Part shown: piece after piece, positions 1-8,980 of the stretch
Numbering within the stretch: the stretch's first letter is position 1
Layout: every line of letters begins with the position of its first letter
Assembly: GCA_045127595.1 (NCBI GenBank)
Contig: JBGVQS010000014.1
Span: 1-23,461 of the forward strand
DNA: 23,461 bases
Direction: 5' to 3'
Origin: Scatosoma sp045127595
GTDB lineage: Bacteria; Bacillota; Clostridia; Christensenellales; Borkfalkiaceae
The notes under the pieces: model-generated
Database searches by the model: none
Told to the model about the DNA's origin: nothing
What the model saw: the letters and a program-made list of their open reading frames with translations, nothing else
Made by a program: the position numbers and the translations under genes

Positions 1-1914
1 AAAGCAGGCGCATTCAAACAGGGCGCCTCTACCATTTCCCAACAGCTTATCAAAAATACCCATCTTTCCCAAGAAAAAACCGTCAAACGGAAATTGAAAG
101 AGTTTAAGCTGACAAGGCTGCTTGAAAAGAAATACTCAAAAGCGGAAATTCTTGAAAAATACTTGAATACCATCTATTTTGGGCATAACTGTTTTGGGAT
201 TCAAGCCGCCGCAAAATTCTATTTTGGGAAAAGTCCGCAAGAGCTTTCCCTTGCCGATTCAGCTATTTTAGCAGGGCTCGTTAAATCCCCTAATAATTAC
301 TCTCCTTTTAAAAACCCCGAAAATTGCAAACGGAGAATGACAAGCGTATTAAACGCTATGCTTAAAAATAAGCACCTTTCAAAAGCAGAAATGGAAATGG
401 CACTCAACGCGCCCCTGCCTACCCCGTCCGCACAAAACACGCAAAACGTCGGATATATGAATTTTGTGTTTGACGAGCTTGCTTCGCTATCCGACGAATA
501 CGGCTTTACAGTCGGCGGAAACGTGGAAATTTTCACGTATCTGAACGAAGATTTACAATCGAAAACGCAAAAAATTCTTGACACTGAAACGGATTGCGGT
601 AAGCTTGCGCTCGTTCTCGATAACGAAACGCTTGGATTTAAAGCGTGCAGCGCAACAGTAGGAAATATACGGCGGTTGCCAGGCTCTTTGATTAAGCCAC
701 TACTTGTTTATACTCCTGCTTTTGAAAAAGATATTCTTTCCCCTGCGACTCCGATTTTGGACGAAAAAGTCAATTACGGCGGCTATGCGCCCGAAAATTA
801 CGACGGAAAGTATCACGGCTACGTCAGCGCAAGAGAATGTGTGGAAAAAAGTTTAAATATTCCCGCGGTTAAAACCTTAGAAACGCTCGGCGTGGCAACA
901 GGTGCTTCCTATATGAAAAAACTTGGTTTGGATATCGATAAGGAAGATCTTTCCCTTGCGCTTGCTTTAGGGGGCATGAAAAACGGTTTCACTTTAAAAG
1001 ATATGCTTTCAGCGTATGCAACTTTACCAAACGGCGGCGTTTATGAGCAAGGAAGATTTATTTCAGAAATCCGCATCAACGGCGTACGCGTCTACAAGCG
1101 AGAACGTAAAAAACGACAGATTTTTTCCGAAGAAAGCACCTATTTAATGACCAACATTTTACAATCGACCGCAAAAACAGGGACTGCGAAAAAGTTACGC
1201 AGCCTGCCCTTTGATATTGCCGCAAAAACGGGTACGGTCGGTACAAGCAACGGAAACACGGATGCCTATGCGGTATCCTATACGACAAAAGACAGCGTTG
1301 CCGTTTGGTTAGGAAACCCTGATAACCGTTATATCAAGCACACGGGAGGCAGCTTGCCGTGTAATCTTTTATTGCAAATTAACGAATATCTTTATGAATC
1401 CTATACAAAAAAAGACGTGCCTATTCCTCATTTTGCCGCGCCCAAAAACGTTTCTTTTATCGACCTTGATAAAACGGTATATTATGACACGCATAGTTTG
1501 GTTCTTGCCGATAAAAACGCCCCCGCCGAAGCGACCTTGCGGGAGTTGTTTAAAAATAGCGCAATCCCTTTAAAACAAAGCGATTCATTTAGCAATCCAC
1601 ATATGGATTCCCCTACGATTTCCCTGCAAAAAGACGGTGTTTATATACAATTCCCAAAAACCGCGTCCAAATATTATGAATACAAAATTATCCGCAGTGA
1701 TTATGCGACGCATAACACTTTATATTTTGGAGAGAACCCAAAAACCTTCAAAGATGATTCTTTAAAAACGGAAACCACCTACGTTTACGAGATTATCCCC
1801 TATTATAAAGGAATTGCAGGAGAAAAAATCACTTTGCCTGCCGTTACGACCAAAGAGCCTATTTTAAATGAAAAGGAACAAACCATCATTGAAAAAGAAT
1901 GGTGGGGGTATTGA
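1..1914 (+). CDS. Class A penicillin-binding protein (PBP1A-type), 5'-truncated by window edge
   Basis: Bifunctional peptidoglycan synthase: a GT51 glycosyltransferase polymerises lipid II and a transpeptidase cross-links it outside the membrane. The frame is open from base 1, so the membrane anchor and first GT51 motif lie off the window. What remains starts in the GT51 motif GASTISQQLIKN (nt 22-57), followed by the RKLKE and EKYLNTIYFG segments. The transpeptidase has all three motifs: SxxK as SLIK (from nt 685), SxN as SLN (near nt 850) and KTG (near nt 1225). The roughly 170 residues after the transpeptidase look like a fibronectin-type-III-like tail, ending WWGY. An internal TTG at nt 94 is not a credible start because the GT51 motif lies upstream of it. 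Family assignment is firm; which PBP paralogue it is cannot be told. Confidence 0.93.
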   Translation, partial: KAGAFKQGASTISQQLIKNTHLSQEKTVKRKLKEFKLTRLLEKKYSKAEILEKYLNTIYFGHNCFGIQAAAKFYFGKSPQELSLADSAILAGLVKSPNNYSPFKNPENCKRRMTSVLNAMLKNKHLSKAEMEMALNAPLPTPSAQNTQNVGYMNFVFDELASLSDEYGFTVGGNVEIFTYLNEDLQSKTQKILDTETDCGKLALVLDNETLGFKACSATVGNIRRLPGSLIKPLLVYTPAFEKDILSPATPILDEKVNYGGYAPENYDGKYHGYVSARECVEKSLNIPAVKTLETLGVATGASYMKKLGLDIDKEDLSLALALGGMKNGFTLKDMLSAYATLPNGGVYEQGRFISEIRINGVRVYKRERKKRQIFSEESTYLMTNILQSTAKTGTAKKLRSLPFDIAAKTGTVGTSNGNTDAYAVSYTTKDSVAVWLGNPDNRYIKHTGGSLPCNLLLQINEYLYESYTKKDVPIPHFAAPKNVSFIDLDKTVYYDTHSLVLADKNAPAEATLRELFKNSAIPLKQSDSFSNPHMDSPTISLQKDGVYIQFPKTASKYYEYKIIRSDYATHNTLYFGENPKTFKDDSLKTETTYVYEIIPYYKGIAGEKITLPAVTTKEPILNEKEQTIIEKEWWGY

Positions 1915-1915
1915 A

Positions 1916-1943
1916 AAAGGCGCAGCCAACAAGCTGCGCCTTT
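1916..1943. terminator. Bidirectional terminator between PBP gene and thiI
   Basis: Perfect 11-bp stem AAAGGCGCAGC / GCTGCGCCTTT with a 6-nt loop. It sits between the two convergent genes, 2 nt after the PBP stop and 13 nt from the thiI stop. A/T runs on both arms fit use in both directions. Confidence 0.85.
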
Positions 1944-1955
1944 AAATATTGATTC

Positions 1956-3113
1956 TCAAAGGGTGATACGTTCTATTGATTCAAACGCTTCAGCAATCAA
2001 GCCTTCCACGTCCAGTTTCGCTTCTTCCTTTAAAATATCGGAAATTTTCGGACGAATTGCGGGATAATCGGGTAAAAATACCGTGCAACAATCTTCAAAG
2101 GGTAAAATCGACGTTTCATACGTACCCATTTTTACCGAGCGGTCGATAATTTCATTTTTGTCAAACCCGACAAGCGGACGAAGTACGGGCAACGTTTCTA
2201 CGACCGAGTTGGAAGAAGTCATTCCTTCGATCGTTTGGCTGGCAACTTGACCCAGACTCTCACCCGTAATCAAGCACAGTGCCCCTATCCGCTTTGCATG
2301 GAGTTCCGCGATTCTATACATGAAACGGCGCAACAGCGTAATCATAAAATCAGGACGGCATTTTTCGTGGATTGCTTCTTGGATATGGGTAACCTTTACC
2401 GTATACAAATGGGTACCGCAGGTATATTCCGATAAAATTTTTGCAAGCTCCACTACTTTTTCTTTTGCCTGTAAATTTGTATAAGGATAGCTGTGGAAAT
2501 GCAAACAATCGACGTTCATACCACGTTTTGCCATCATATGCCCCGCCACAGGACTGTCAATGCCGCCCGAAAGCAACAATAAGCCTTTTCCTGCCGTTCC
2601 GACGGGCATTCCGTTTGCCCCTTCGATATATTCCCCAAAAACAAGCGCAAGCCCATTTTCGCGAATATCCACTCGCACGCTAAACGAAGGCGTATGTACA
2701 TCCACGCGAAGCGCGCCCTTTGCATACGCAAGCAATCTTGCGCCAAGCTCTTTGCTGATTTCTACCGAAGTTAAGGGATATTTCTTATCGCCGCGATGGG
2801 ATTCTACCTTAAAAGTACCGCTTTCTCGCGCCACAAGCTTTGCCGCTTCAAACAACGAATCCATATCCGACGAAGTTTCATACGCCAAGCTCATGGTATG
2901 CAAGCCGAACACCTTTTTCAGCTTTTCCATGATCGTTTCCGCATCTTCTTCGGCAAAATTTTGCACCAAATACCGACCGTTTTGATGAATTAACTCGCAA
3001 TCGATTTGCTTGATTGCGCGACGAAGATTCGTCTCAAACGCGCGTTCAAAAAAGCCTCTATTTTTGCCTTTTAAATATATTTCAGAATAGCGAATAATAA
3101 TTACTTTTTTCAT
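1956..3113 (-). CDS. thiI: tRNA 4-thiouridine synthase ThiI (no rhodanese domain)
   Basis: ATP-dependent sulfurtransferase that makes 4-thiouridine at position 8 of tRNA and, in many bacteria, supports thiamine thiazole synthesis. Order of parts: N-terminal ferredoxin-like domain (about residues 1-60), THUMP domain (about 60-165), then the PP-loop adenylation domain with LLLLSGGIDSPVAGHMM. The PFEDCCTVF segment near residue 345 holds the Cys pair expected to take the sulfur. At 385 residues it lacks the C-terminal rhodanese domain of the E. coli enzyme, as in Bacillus, where a dedicated cysteine desulfurase supplies sulfur. That partner is the gene directly upstream, whose stop lies 1 nt before this start. 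There is no clear ribosome binding site, so translation is probably coupled. Confidence 0.95.
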   Translation of the reverse strand: MKKVIIIRYSEIYLKGKNRGFFERAFETNLRRAIKQIDCELIHQNGRYLVQNFAEEDAETIMEKLKKVFGLHTMSLAYETSSDMDSLFEAAKLVARESGTFKVESHRGDKKYPLTSVEISKELGARLLAYAKGALRVDVHTPSFSVRVDIRENGLALVFGEYIEGANGMPVGTAGKGLLLLSGGIDSPVAGHMMAKRGMNVDCLHFHSYPYTNLQAKEKVVELAKILSEYTCGTHLYTVKVTHIQEAIHEKCRPDFMITLLRRFMYRIAELHAKRIGALCLITGESLGQVASQTIEGMTSSNSVVETLPVLRPLVGFDKNEIIDRSVKMGTYETSILPFEDCCTVFLPDYPAIRPKISDILKEEAKLDVEGLIAEAFESIERITL

Positions 3114-3114
3114 T

Positions 3115-4245
3115 TTATTTCATTTTTCGCGCCAAATCCTGCGCAACTCCGTTTAAAATTTCTATTCCTTTTACAACTTCTTCTTCCGTTGTCTTTTCTG
3201 AAAAACTGATACGCAACACGCCGTCAGCCGTTTTTTCGTCATAGCCGCACGCAAGAATCACGCGGCTATAACGCAACTTTGCGTTCGAAGAGCATGCCGA
3301 GCCAGTCCCAATCAATAAGCCTTTATCTCTGCACATGTGTTGCAAAATCTCTCCACGTAAACCCGCCGCCGCAAGCGTCAAAATGTACGGAGAACCGTTT
3401 TCGGGGGATAAACGGGTAAAAAGCGTTTTATTTAACCCATTCCAAAACATTTCTTTGTACGTTTTTAATCGCTCGTTATCCGCTTTTAAGGTGGAGAATT
3501 TTTCTTCCGCCGCGTATTCAAATTGTTTAATCCCGAACGTATTTTCCGTGCCGCTTCTCTTGCCCGATTCCTGACCACCGCCGATTAAATAGGGCGGTAA
3601 CGTAAGCGATTTACGCTTTATCAACCCGCCGACTCCCTTTAAACCGCCGATTTTATGCGCGCTGACGGAATATAAATCCACTTCTTTGGCAAGCTTAAAG
3701 GACAGTTTTCCGTATGCTTGTACGCCGTCGCTGTGAAAGATCACACGCGGATTTTTTTGCTTAACGAGCTTTGCAATCGAATTGACGTCGTTAATCGAGC
3801 CAAGCTCGTTATTCACGTGCATTACAGAAACAAAACTCGTTTTTTCGTCAATCAATGCAAGTAATTTTTGAACGTTGACCGTGCCGTCTTGGTTCAGCGG
3901 CGCAAAACGCGGTTCGGCAATTCCCCTTGTCTTTAACTCGGTAAAAGGCGCGTAAACAGCGGAATGTTCCCCCATGGTCGTTACCGCATTTCCGCGGCGC
4001 GCAAAAGAAAAAATGGCTTGATTATCCGACTCCGTACCACAGGAAGTAAAAATCCATTCAAACGCATTTTCGTCGGCTATCTTTGAAAGCAAAACGGAGC
4101 GCGCTTTTTTAAGCTCGCTCTGCATTGCGTACCCTTCCTGATACATTGCGGAAGGATTATAAAATTTTTCTTCGGCATATTCCCGCGCGCGGTCGAACGC
4201 CGACATAGACGGCTTTGTCGTAGCCGCATTGTCCAAATAAATCAT
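3115..4245 (-). CDS. Cysteine desulfurase (NifS/IscS family), partner of ThiI
   Basis: PLP enzyme that removes sulfur from cysteine as a persulfide for transfer to acceptors. It shows the family start MIYLDNAATTKP, the PLP-stacking His in TMGEHSAV, the Schiff-base Lys in SAHKIGGLKG and the persulfide Cys in GTGSACSS. The short active-site loop places it with the NifS-like / group II-type desulfurases that sit beside thiI in Firmicutes (NifZ in B. subtilis). Its ATG overlaps the preceding gene's stop (ATGA), with no good ribosome binding site close by, which suggests translational coupling. Its position between a membrane protein and thiI argues for tRNA thiolation rather than general Fe-S assembly, but that is inference. 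Confidence 0.93.
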   Translation of the reverse strand: MIYLDNAATTKPSMSAFDRAREYAEEKFYNPSAMYQEGYAMQSELKKARSVLLSKIADENAFEWIFTSCGTESDNQAIFSFARRGNAVTTMGEHSAVYAPFTELKTRGIAEPRFAPLNQDGTVNVQKLLALIDEKTSFVSVMHVNNELGSINDVNSIAKLVKQKNPRVIFHSDGVQAYGKLSFKLAKEVDLYSVSAHKIGGLKGVGGLIKRKSLTLPPYLIGGGQESGKRSGTENTFGIKQFEYAAEEKFSTLKADNERLKTYKEMFWNGLNKTLFTRLSPENGSPYILTLAAAGLRGEILQHMCRDKGLLIGTGSACSSNAKLRYSRVILACGYDEKTADGVLRISFSEKTTEEEVVKGIEILNGVAQDLARKMK

Positions 4246-4901
4246 GCTTGTTGTTGTTTTTTCTTCTTTTCCTGCATTACGTAATCGCTTTCAAGGGCAG
4301 TACGCTTTGCATAGCGCAAAATATGCATCAATAAAGTTTCGCGACATTCCAACACGTATAATTTCTTGCCGTAATTTTCGATAAGAATATACATAAAGAA
4401 CTTGTCGTCGAACGTTTCCGAGTTTTGCGTACAAATGACTTCTTTTACCGTAGGATCGGCTTTGAAACGATCGTAGCTGGGATTGTCAACGTCCCCGATT
4501 TGAATAATCTCCGCACAGTCAAAACGAGTCAACAGTTTTCTTTTGTTTACGTTGAAAACTTTTGCGATACGCAATTCGCCGCTAACAAAAATATAATCAT
4601 AGCTGACGTTAATACGTCTTTTTATACGCCCAAAAATGAACCAGCAAAGCATAAATACCGCGCCTTGCATACCGCAGAAGCCGTAAAGGAAACGTCCCAT
4701 ATAATACTGTTCTTTAATTTCTTCGGCATTTTCTACGCCCGACAACGAACCTATGCTCCAAGGGAAATTAAGCAAAAACAAAACGAGCAAAATAATCCCA
4801 AGAATCAAGAATATCATGGAAAATATATGCAAAATTTTATATTTCCTTTCCCCTTTCTTTTTGTTATGCACTACGGCGCTTTCTTCATAAAAAACGTCCA
4901 T
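4242..4901 (-). CDS. Two-pass membrane protein of unknown function
   Basis: I do not recognise a family. It is a 219-residue protein with a charged N-terminus (residues 1-22), one membrane segment at about 23-47 (IFSMIFLILGIILLVLFLL) and a second at about 72-92 (YGFCGMQGAVFMLCWFIFG). A soluble C-terminal half of about 120 residues follows, rich in beta-type stretches (YDYIFVSGELRIAKVF, FFMYILIENYGKKLYVLE). That half resembles the membrane-plus-PH-like fold seen in many small Bacillota proteins, by general look only. The tail is lysine/glutamine-rich. AAGGAAG is correctly spaced ahead of the ATG, 23 nt after the carB-dapF stop. It overlaps the desulfurase gene by 4 nt, so it is a true operon member. 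Confidence 0.75.
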   Translation of the reverse strand: MDVFYEESAVVHNKKKGERKYKILHIFSMIFLILGIILLVLFLLNFPWSIGSLSGVENAEEIKEQYYMGRFLYGFCGMQGAVFMLCWFIFGRIKRRINVSYDYIFVSGELRIAKVFNVNKRKLLTRFDCAEIIQIGDVDNPSYDRFKADPTVKEVICTQNSETFDDKFFMYILIENYGKKLYVLECRETLLMHILRYAKRTALESDYVMQEKKKKQQQA

Positions 4902-4924
4902 ATCTTTCTTCCTTTTCTGTTTAT

Positions 4925-7900
4925 TTAAATTTCAAACGTACCTTCGTAGACCGTCTTGACGTTACCGCTAAGCTCCACTTCGCCGTCCGAATGATAATTT
5001 ACCGTCAAATCACCGCCGCGAAGTTTTACCGTAACGTTCGTATCCTTTTCGCAATAGCCTGCAAGCACCGCCGCGACAACCGCCGCACATGCCCCCGTAC
5101 CGCAAGCCCAAGTTTCACCGCTGCCGCGTTCCCAAACGCGCATCTTTAAGGTTACCTTATTGACAACGCGGATAAATTCCGTATTGATTCCCTCAGGGAA
5201 ATATTCGCAATTTTCAAATTCAGGTCCAACAACGGGTACGTTTACAGCGTCTACTTTATCGCAAAATACTACACAGTGGGGATTCCCTACGTTTACCAGT
5301 GTTATATCATATTCGTTTCCGCCGATAATCGCCTTTTTGCCTACGATTTGCTTTTCCTTCCATACGCAAGGAATTTTCGCGCCTTCAAGCTCCGCTTTGC
5401 CTAAATTAACGCTTGCCGTGTTTACTTTACCGCTAAACGGGTATACCTTAACGTCTTTTACGCCCGTCGCCGTTTCGATCTTCATATCGTTTTTGCAAAC
5501 AATACCTTTTTCATAGAGATATTTCCCTACGCAACGAATCGCGTTCCCGCCCGTAGGCGCTTCCCGTCCGTCGCGGTTAAAGATACGCATTTTCGCGTCC
5601 GCTACGTCCGACGTTTCAATAAGCACAATCCCGTCGCCGCCGATTCCGTAATGCGGCAAAACGTAGTTGACTGCAATCGATTCGGGACAGGTGATTTTTC
5701 CGTCGCGGTTATCGAAAACGATATAATCGTTTCCGCACGATTGCATTTTGGTAAAGTTCAATTTCAATTTCTCGCTCCGCAAAGCGTTAATGTCTACAAG
5801 CTCGGTATTGTCTTCGGTAAATTTACTTGCAATAATATCCGCAAGCGCGTTTGCCGTATCAAGCGCCGTAAGCACCGTGATACCCAGCAAAATCGCATGA
5901 TGATGCAAACGAATGAAGTCGTTGATCGATTCCATATCCGTCTTACCCGTATATACTACGTAATCGATTTTTCCTTCGTCCATCAGCTTAATTACGGAAT
6001 CGGTAGCAGAGAGTCTATCTACGATTTGACAATCAATTCCCAAATCGTTGATTACCTGCGCAGTACCCTTCGTTGCGTACATGGTACAGCCTAAATCCCC
6101 AAACTTCTTCGCGATCGTCAATACGTCAAGCTTGTCTTGATCGTTTACCGTCATATACACGCCAACGGGACGGCGTTCCGACGGATGGCACATTTTAAAG
6201 CCAGCCGATACAAGCCCTTTAAACATTGCTTCTTCGAACGTTTTCCCGATACCTAAAACTTCGCCCGTCGATTTCATTTGCGGACCGAGCTGCGAGTTTA
6301 CGTCGTTAAGCTTTTCAAAGCTAAATACGGGCACTTTTACCGCAACGTACGGCGAAGACGGGTACAAGCCCGTACCGTAGCCGAGTTTCTTCAATTTTTC
6401 TCCTACGATAATCTTCGTTGCTAGCTCTACCATCGGCACGCCCGTTACCTTGGAAATATACGGCACGGTACGCGAAGCGCGGGGATTTACTTCGATTACG
6501 TAAAGCTGACCGCGATAAATCAAGTACTGAATATTGATAAGCCCTTTCGTTTTAAGCTCCAACGCAAGCTGCGTGGAAACCTCGATAATACGTTCGAGCA
6601 TAACGTCGTCGAGATTGTACGGCGGATATACCGCAATCGAGTCTCCCGAGTGAATACCCGTACGTTCGATATGCTGCATAATACCCGGAATTAAAACGTC
6701 TTTTCCGTCGGAAATCGCGTCTACTTCCAGCTCCGTACCCATCAAATATTTATCGCAAAGTACGGGGTTTTCAATGCCTTGCGCCAAAATAACGTCCATA
6801 TATCTGCATACGTCTTCTTGCGTAAACGCAATCGTCATATTTTGACCGCCGATTACGTAAGAGGGACGAAGTAATACGGGATATTCCAGCTTCTCCGCCG
6901 CCGCAAGCGCTTCTTCCTTCGTCATAACCGTGATTGCCTTCGGACGGGGAATGGAATATTTTTCAAGCAACGCTTCGAAACGTTCTCTATCTTCTGCTCT
7001 ATCAACGCTATCCGCGGACGTACCGAGAATACGAATCCCGTGCGTGTTGAAATATGCGCAAAGATTGATTGCCGTTTGTCCGCCGAACGTAATGATAACG
7101 CCGTACGGTTTTTCTACGTCTAAAACGTGTTGAACGTCTTCGGGCGTCAACGGCTCGAAATACAGTCTATCCGCCGTGTCAAAGTCGGTGGAAACCGTTT
7201 CGGGATTGTTGTTGATAATAACAACCTCGTAGCCCAGTTCTTTCAACGTCCAAACACAATGCACGGAAGAATAGTCGAATTCAATCCCCTGACCGATACG
7301 AATCGGACCTGAACCGATAACAACAATGCGCTTTTTCTCGCTTCTATCCACGAACGGCTTCGCTTCGTCGTGTTCATGCGGATCAAAAGTCGAATAGAAA
7401 TAAGGCGTTTTTGCAGGGAATTCCGCCGCGCAGGTGTCTACCATTTTATAGGCAACCTTCTTTCTATACGGAATCTTTTGACCGCTCATAGCGGAAATGT
7501 CCTTATCGAGATAGCCTAAGCGTTTCCCTTCTTCGTACAGCTCACGCGTGAGCTTTTCCGTTGCAAGACGCGCTTCATAAGCAATCAAATTTTTAAATTT
7601 ATTCAAGAACCAACGGTCGATTTTGGTAATATTGAACACTTCGTCAACCGATACGCCTTTTTTGAGCGCCGCATAGACAACGAAGATTCTCTCGTCCGTC
7701 TTTTCAGGTAATTTCGCAAGCAATTCTTCTTTCGTCGAATGCAGGAATTTCTTATAATTAAAGGTACTCGTAGAAATTTCCGCGCCGCGTACCGCTTTCA
7801 TCATTGCCATTTCAAAGGAAGTACCGATCGACATAACTTCCCCCGTCGCTTTCATTCTCGTACCAAGCTCGCGCTTTGCATACAAGAATTTATCAAACGG

Positions 7901-8980
7901 CCATTTGGGCATTTTTACAACGAGATAGTCGATTGTCGGTTCGAAACAAGCGTACGTATTCCCCGTAACGTCGTTGACAATCTCGTCAAGCGTATAGCCA
8001 AGCGCTATTTTTGACGTAACCTTTGCAATCGGGAAGCCCGTTGCTTTCGAAGCGAGCGCAGAAGAACGGCTTACGCGGGGATTTACTTCGATAACCGAAT
8101 ATTCAAAGGAATCGGGATTGAGCGCAAACTGTACGTTACACCCCCCTTCAATACCAAGCTCGGTAATAATCGAAAGCGCCGCCGTGCGCAACATAGTATA
8201 TTCTTTATTCGAAAGAGTAACCGCAGGCGCAACAACAATAGAGTCCCCTGTGTGAATCCCAACAGGATCGACGTTTTCCATAGAGCATACCGTCAAGCAG
8301 TTTCCCATACAGTCGCGAATAACTTCGAATTCGATTTCTTTCCAACCCGCGATATATTTTTCAATCAACACCTGCGTAATGGGAGAAAGCATCAAGCCGT
8401 TGTGCGAAATAAGGCGAAGTTCTTCTTCGTTATACGCAACGCCGCCGCCTGCGCCGCCAAGCGTGTACGCAGGACGAATGATTACGGGATAACCAAGCTT
8501 GTCCGCGATTGCAACGCATTCCTCTACCGTATAAGCAATATCGGACGGTACGCAAGGCTGATGAATCTTTTCCATGGTTTCCTTGAAAAGTTCTCTATCT
8601 TCCGAACGATCGATCGCGTCCAGCTTCGTACCGATCAGCTTAACGCCGTGCGCGTCCAAAAAGCCCGATTTTGCAAGCTTGCAACCCATAGTAAGCCCCG
8701 TTTGTCCACCCAAGGAGGCAAGCAAGCTGTCGGGTTTTTCCTTTAAAATAATTCTCTTTAAGCTTTCTTCCGTTAAAGGTTCAAGATAGATTTCATCTGC
8801 AAGCGCGCGATCCGTCATGATTGTTGCGGGGTTGGAGTTGCAAAGAACTACGTTAATCCCCTCGCTTTTCATAACACGGCAAGCCTGCGCACCGGCATAG
8901 TCGAATTCCGCCGCCTGACCGATAACGATCGGACCTGATCCGATTACCAATACTTTTTTAATATCACTTCTTTTAGGCAT
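4925..8980 (-). CDS. carB: Carbamoyl-phosphate synthase large subunit fused to a DapF-type epimerase domain lacking one catalytic Cys
   Basis: Residues 1 to about 1070 are a full CarB: two ATP-grasp halves (GSGPIVIGQAAEFDYAG; GSGPIRIGQGIEFDYSS) with intact substrate loops (RPAYTLGGAGGG; IEVNPRVSRSSALASKATG; IEVNPRASRTVPYISK), and a C-terminal allosteric MGS-like domain. Without a stop the frame continues through ELVDINALRSEK into about 280 residues of diaminopimelate epimerase. That domain keeps FTKMQSCGNDY, HYGIGGDG, VGNPHC, GINTEF and WERGSGETWACGTGAC. The second catalytic Cys is present (residue 1293, codon 5102-5104). The first motif, normally N-A-D-G-...-C-G-N, reads NRDGREAPTGGN, so Gly1144 (GGC, 5549-5551) replaces the first catalytic Cys. 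The start has AGGAG 7 nt upstream, inside carA, which it overlaps by 8 nt. Carbamoyl-phosphate synthesis looks functional; DAP epimerisation is doubtful. Confidence 0.95.
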   Translation of the reverse strand: MPKRSDIKKVLVIGSGPIVIGQAAEFDYAGAQACRVMKSEGINVVLCNSNPATIMTDRALADEIYLEPLTEESLKRIILKEKPDSLLASLGGQTGLTMGCKLAKSGFLDAHGVKLIGTKLDAIDRSEDRELFKETMEKIHQPCVPSDIAYTVEECVAIADKLGYPVIIRPAYTLGGAGGGVAYNEEELRLISHNGLMLSPITQVLIEKYIAGWKEIEFEVIRDCMGNCLTVCSMENVDPVGIHTGDSIVVAPAVTLSNKEYTMLRTAALSIITELGIEGGCNVQFALNPDSFEYSVIEVNPRVSRSSALASKATGFPIAKVTSKIALGYTLDEIVNDVTGNTYACFEPTIDYLVVKMPKWPFDKFLYAKRELGTRMKATGEVMSIGTSFEMAMMKAVRGAEISTSTFNYKKFLHSTKEELLAKLPEKTDERIFVVYAALKKGVSVDEVFNITKIDRWFLNKFKNLIAYEARLATEKLTRELYEEGKRLGYLDKDISAMSGQKIPYRKKVAYKMVDTCAAEFPAKTPYFYSTFDPHEHDEAKPFVDRSEKKRIVVIGSGPIRIGQGIEFDYSSVHCVWTLKELGYEVVIINNNPETVSTDFDTADRLYFEPLTPEDVQHVLDVEKPYGVIITFGGQTAINLCAYFNTHGIRILGTSADSVDRAEDRERFEALLEKYSIPRPKAITVMTKEEALAAAEKLEYPVLLRPSYVIGGQNMTIAFTQEDVCRYMDVILAQGIENPVLCDKYLMGTELEVDAISDGKDVLIPGIMQHIERTGIHSGDSIAVYPPYNLDDVMLERIIEVSTQLALELKTKGLINIQYLIYRGQLYVIEVNPRASRTVPYISKVTGVPMVELATKIIVGEKLKKLGYGTGLYPSSPYVAVKVPVFSFEKLNDVNSQLGPQMKSTGEVLGIGKTFEEAMFKGLVSAGFKMCHPSERRPVGVYMTVNDQDKLDVLTIAKKFGDLGCTMYATKGTAQVINDLGIDCQIVDRLSATDSVIKLMDEGKIDYVVYTGKTDMESINDFIRLHHHAILLGITVLTALDTANALADIIASKFTEDNTELVDINALRSEKLKLNFTKMQSCGNDYIVFDNRDGKITCPESIAVNYVLPHYGIGGDGIVLIETSDVADAKMRIFNRDGREAPTGGNAIRCVGKYLYEKGIVCKNDMKIETATGVKDVKVYPFSGKVNTASVNLGKAELEGAKIPCVWKEKQIVGKKAIIGGNEYDITLVNVGNPHCVVFCDKVDAVNVPVVGPEFENCEYFPEGINTEFIRVVNKVTLKMRVWERGSGETWACGTGACAAVVAAVLAGYCEKDTNVTVKLRGGDLTVNYHSDGEVELSGNVKTVYEGTFEI

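Noticed and set aside
3811..3820. Second CACGTG palindrome as another parS site
   Set aside because: It lies inside the desulfurase gene and has five mismatches to the 16-bp parS consensus.
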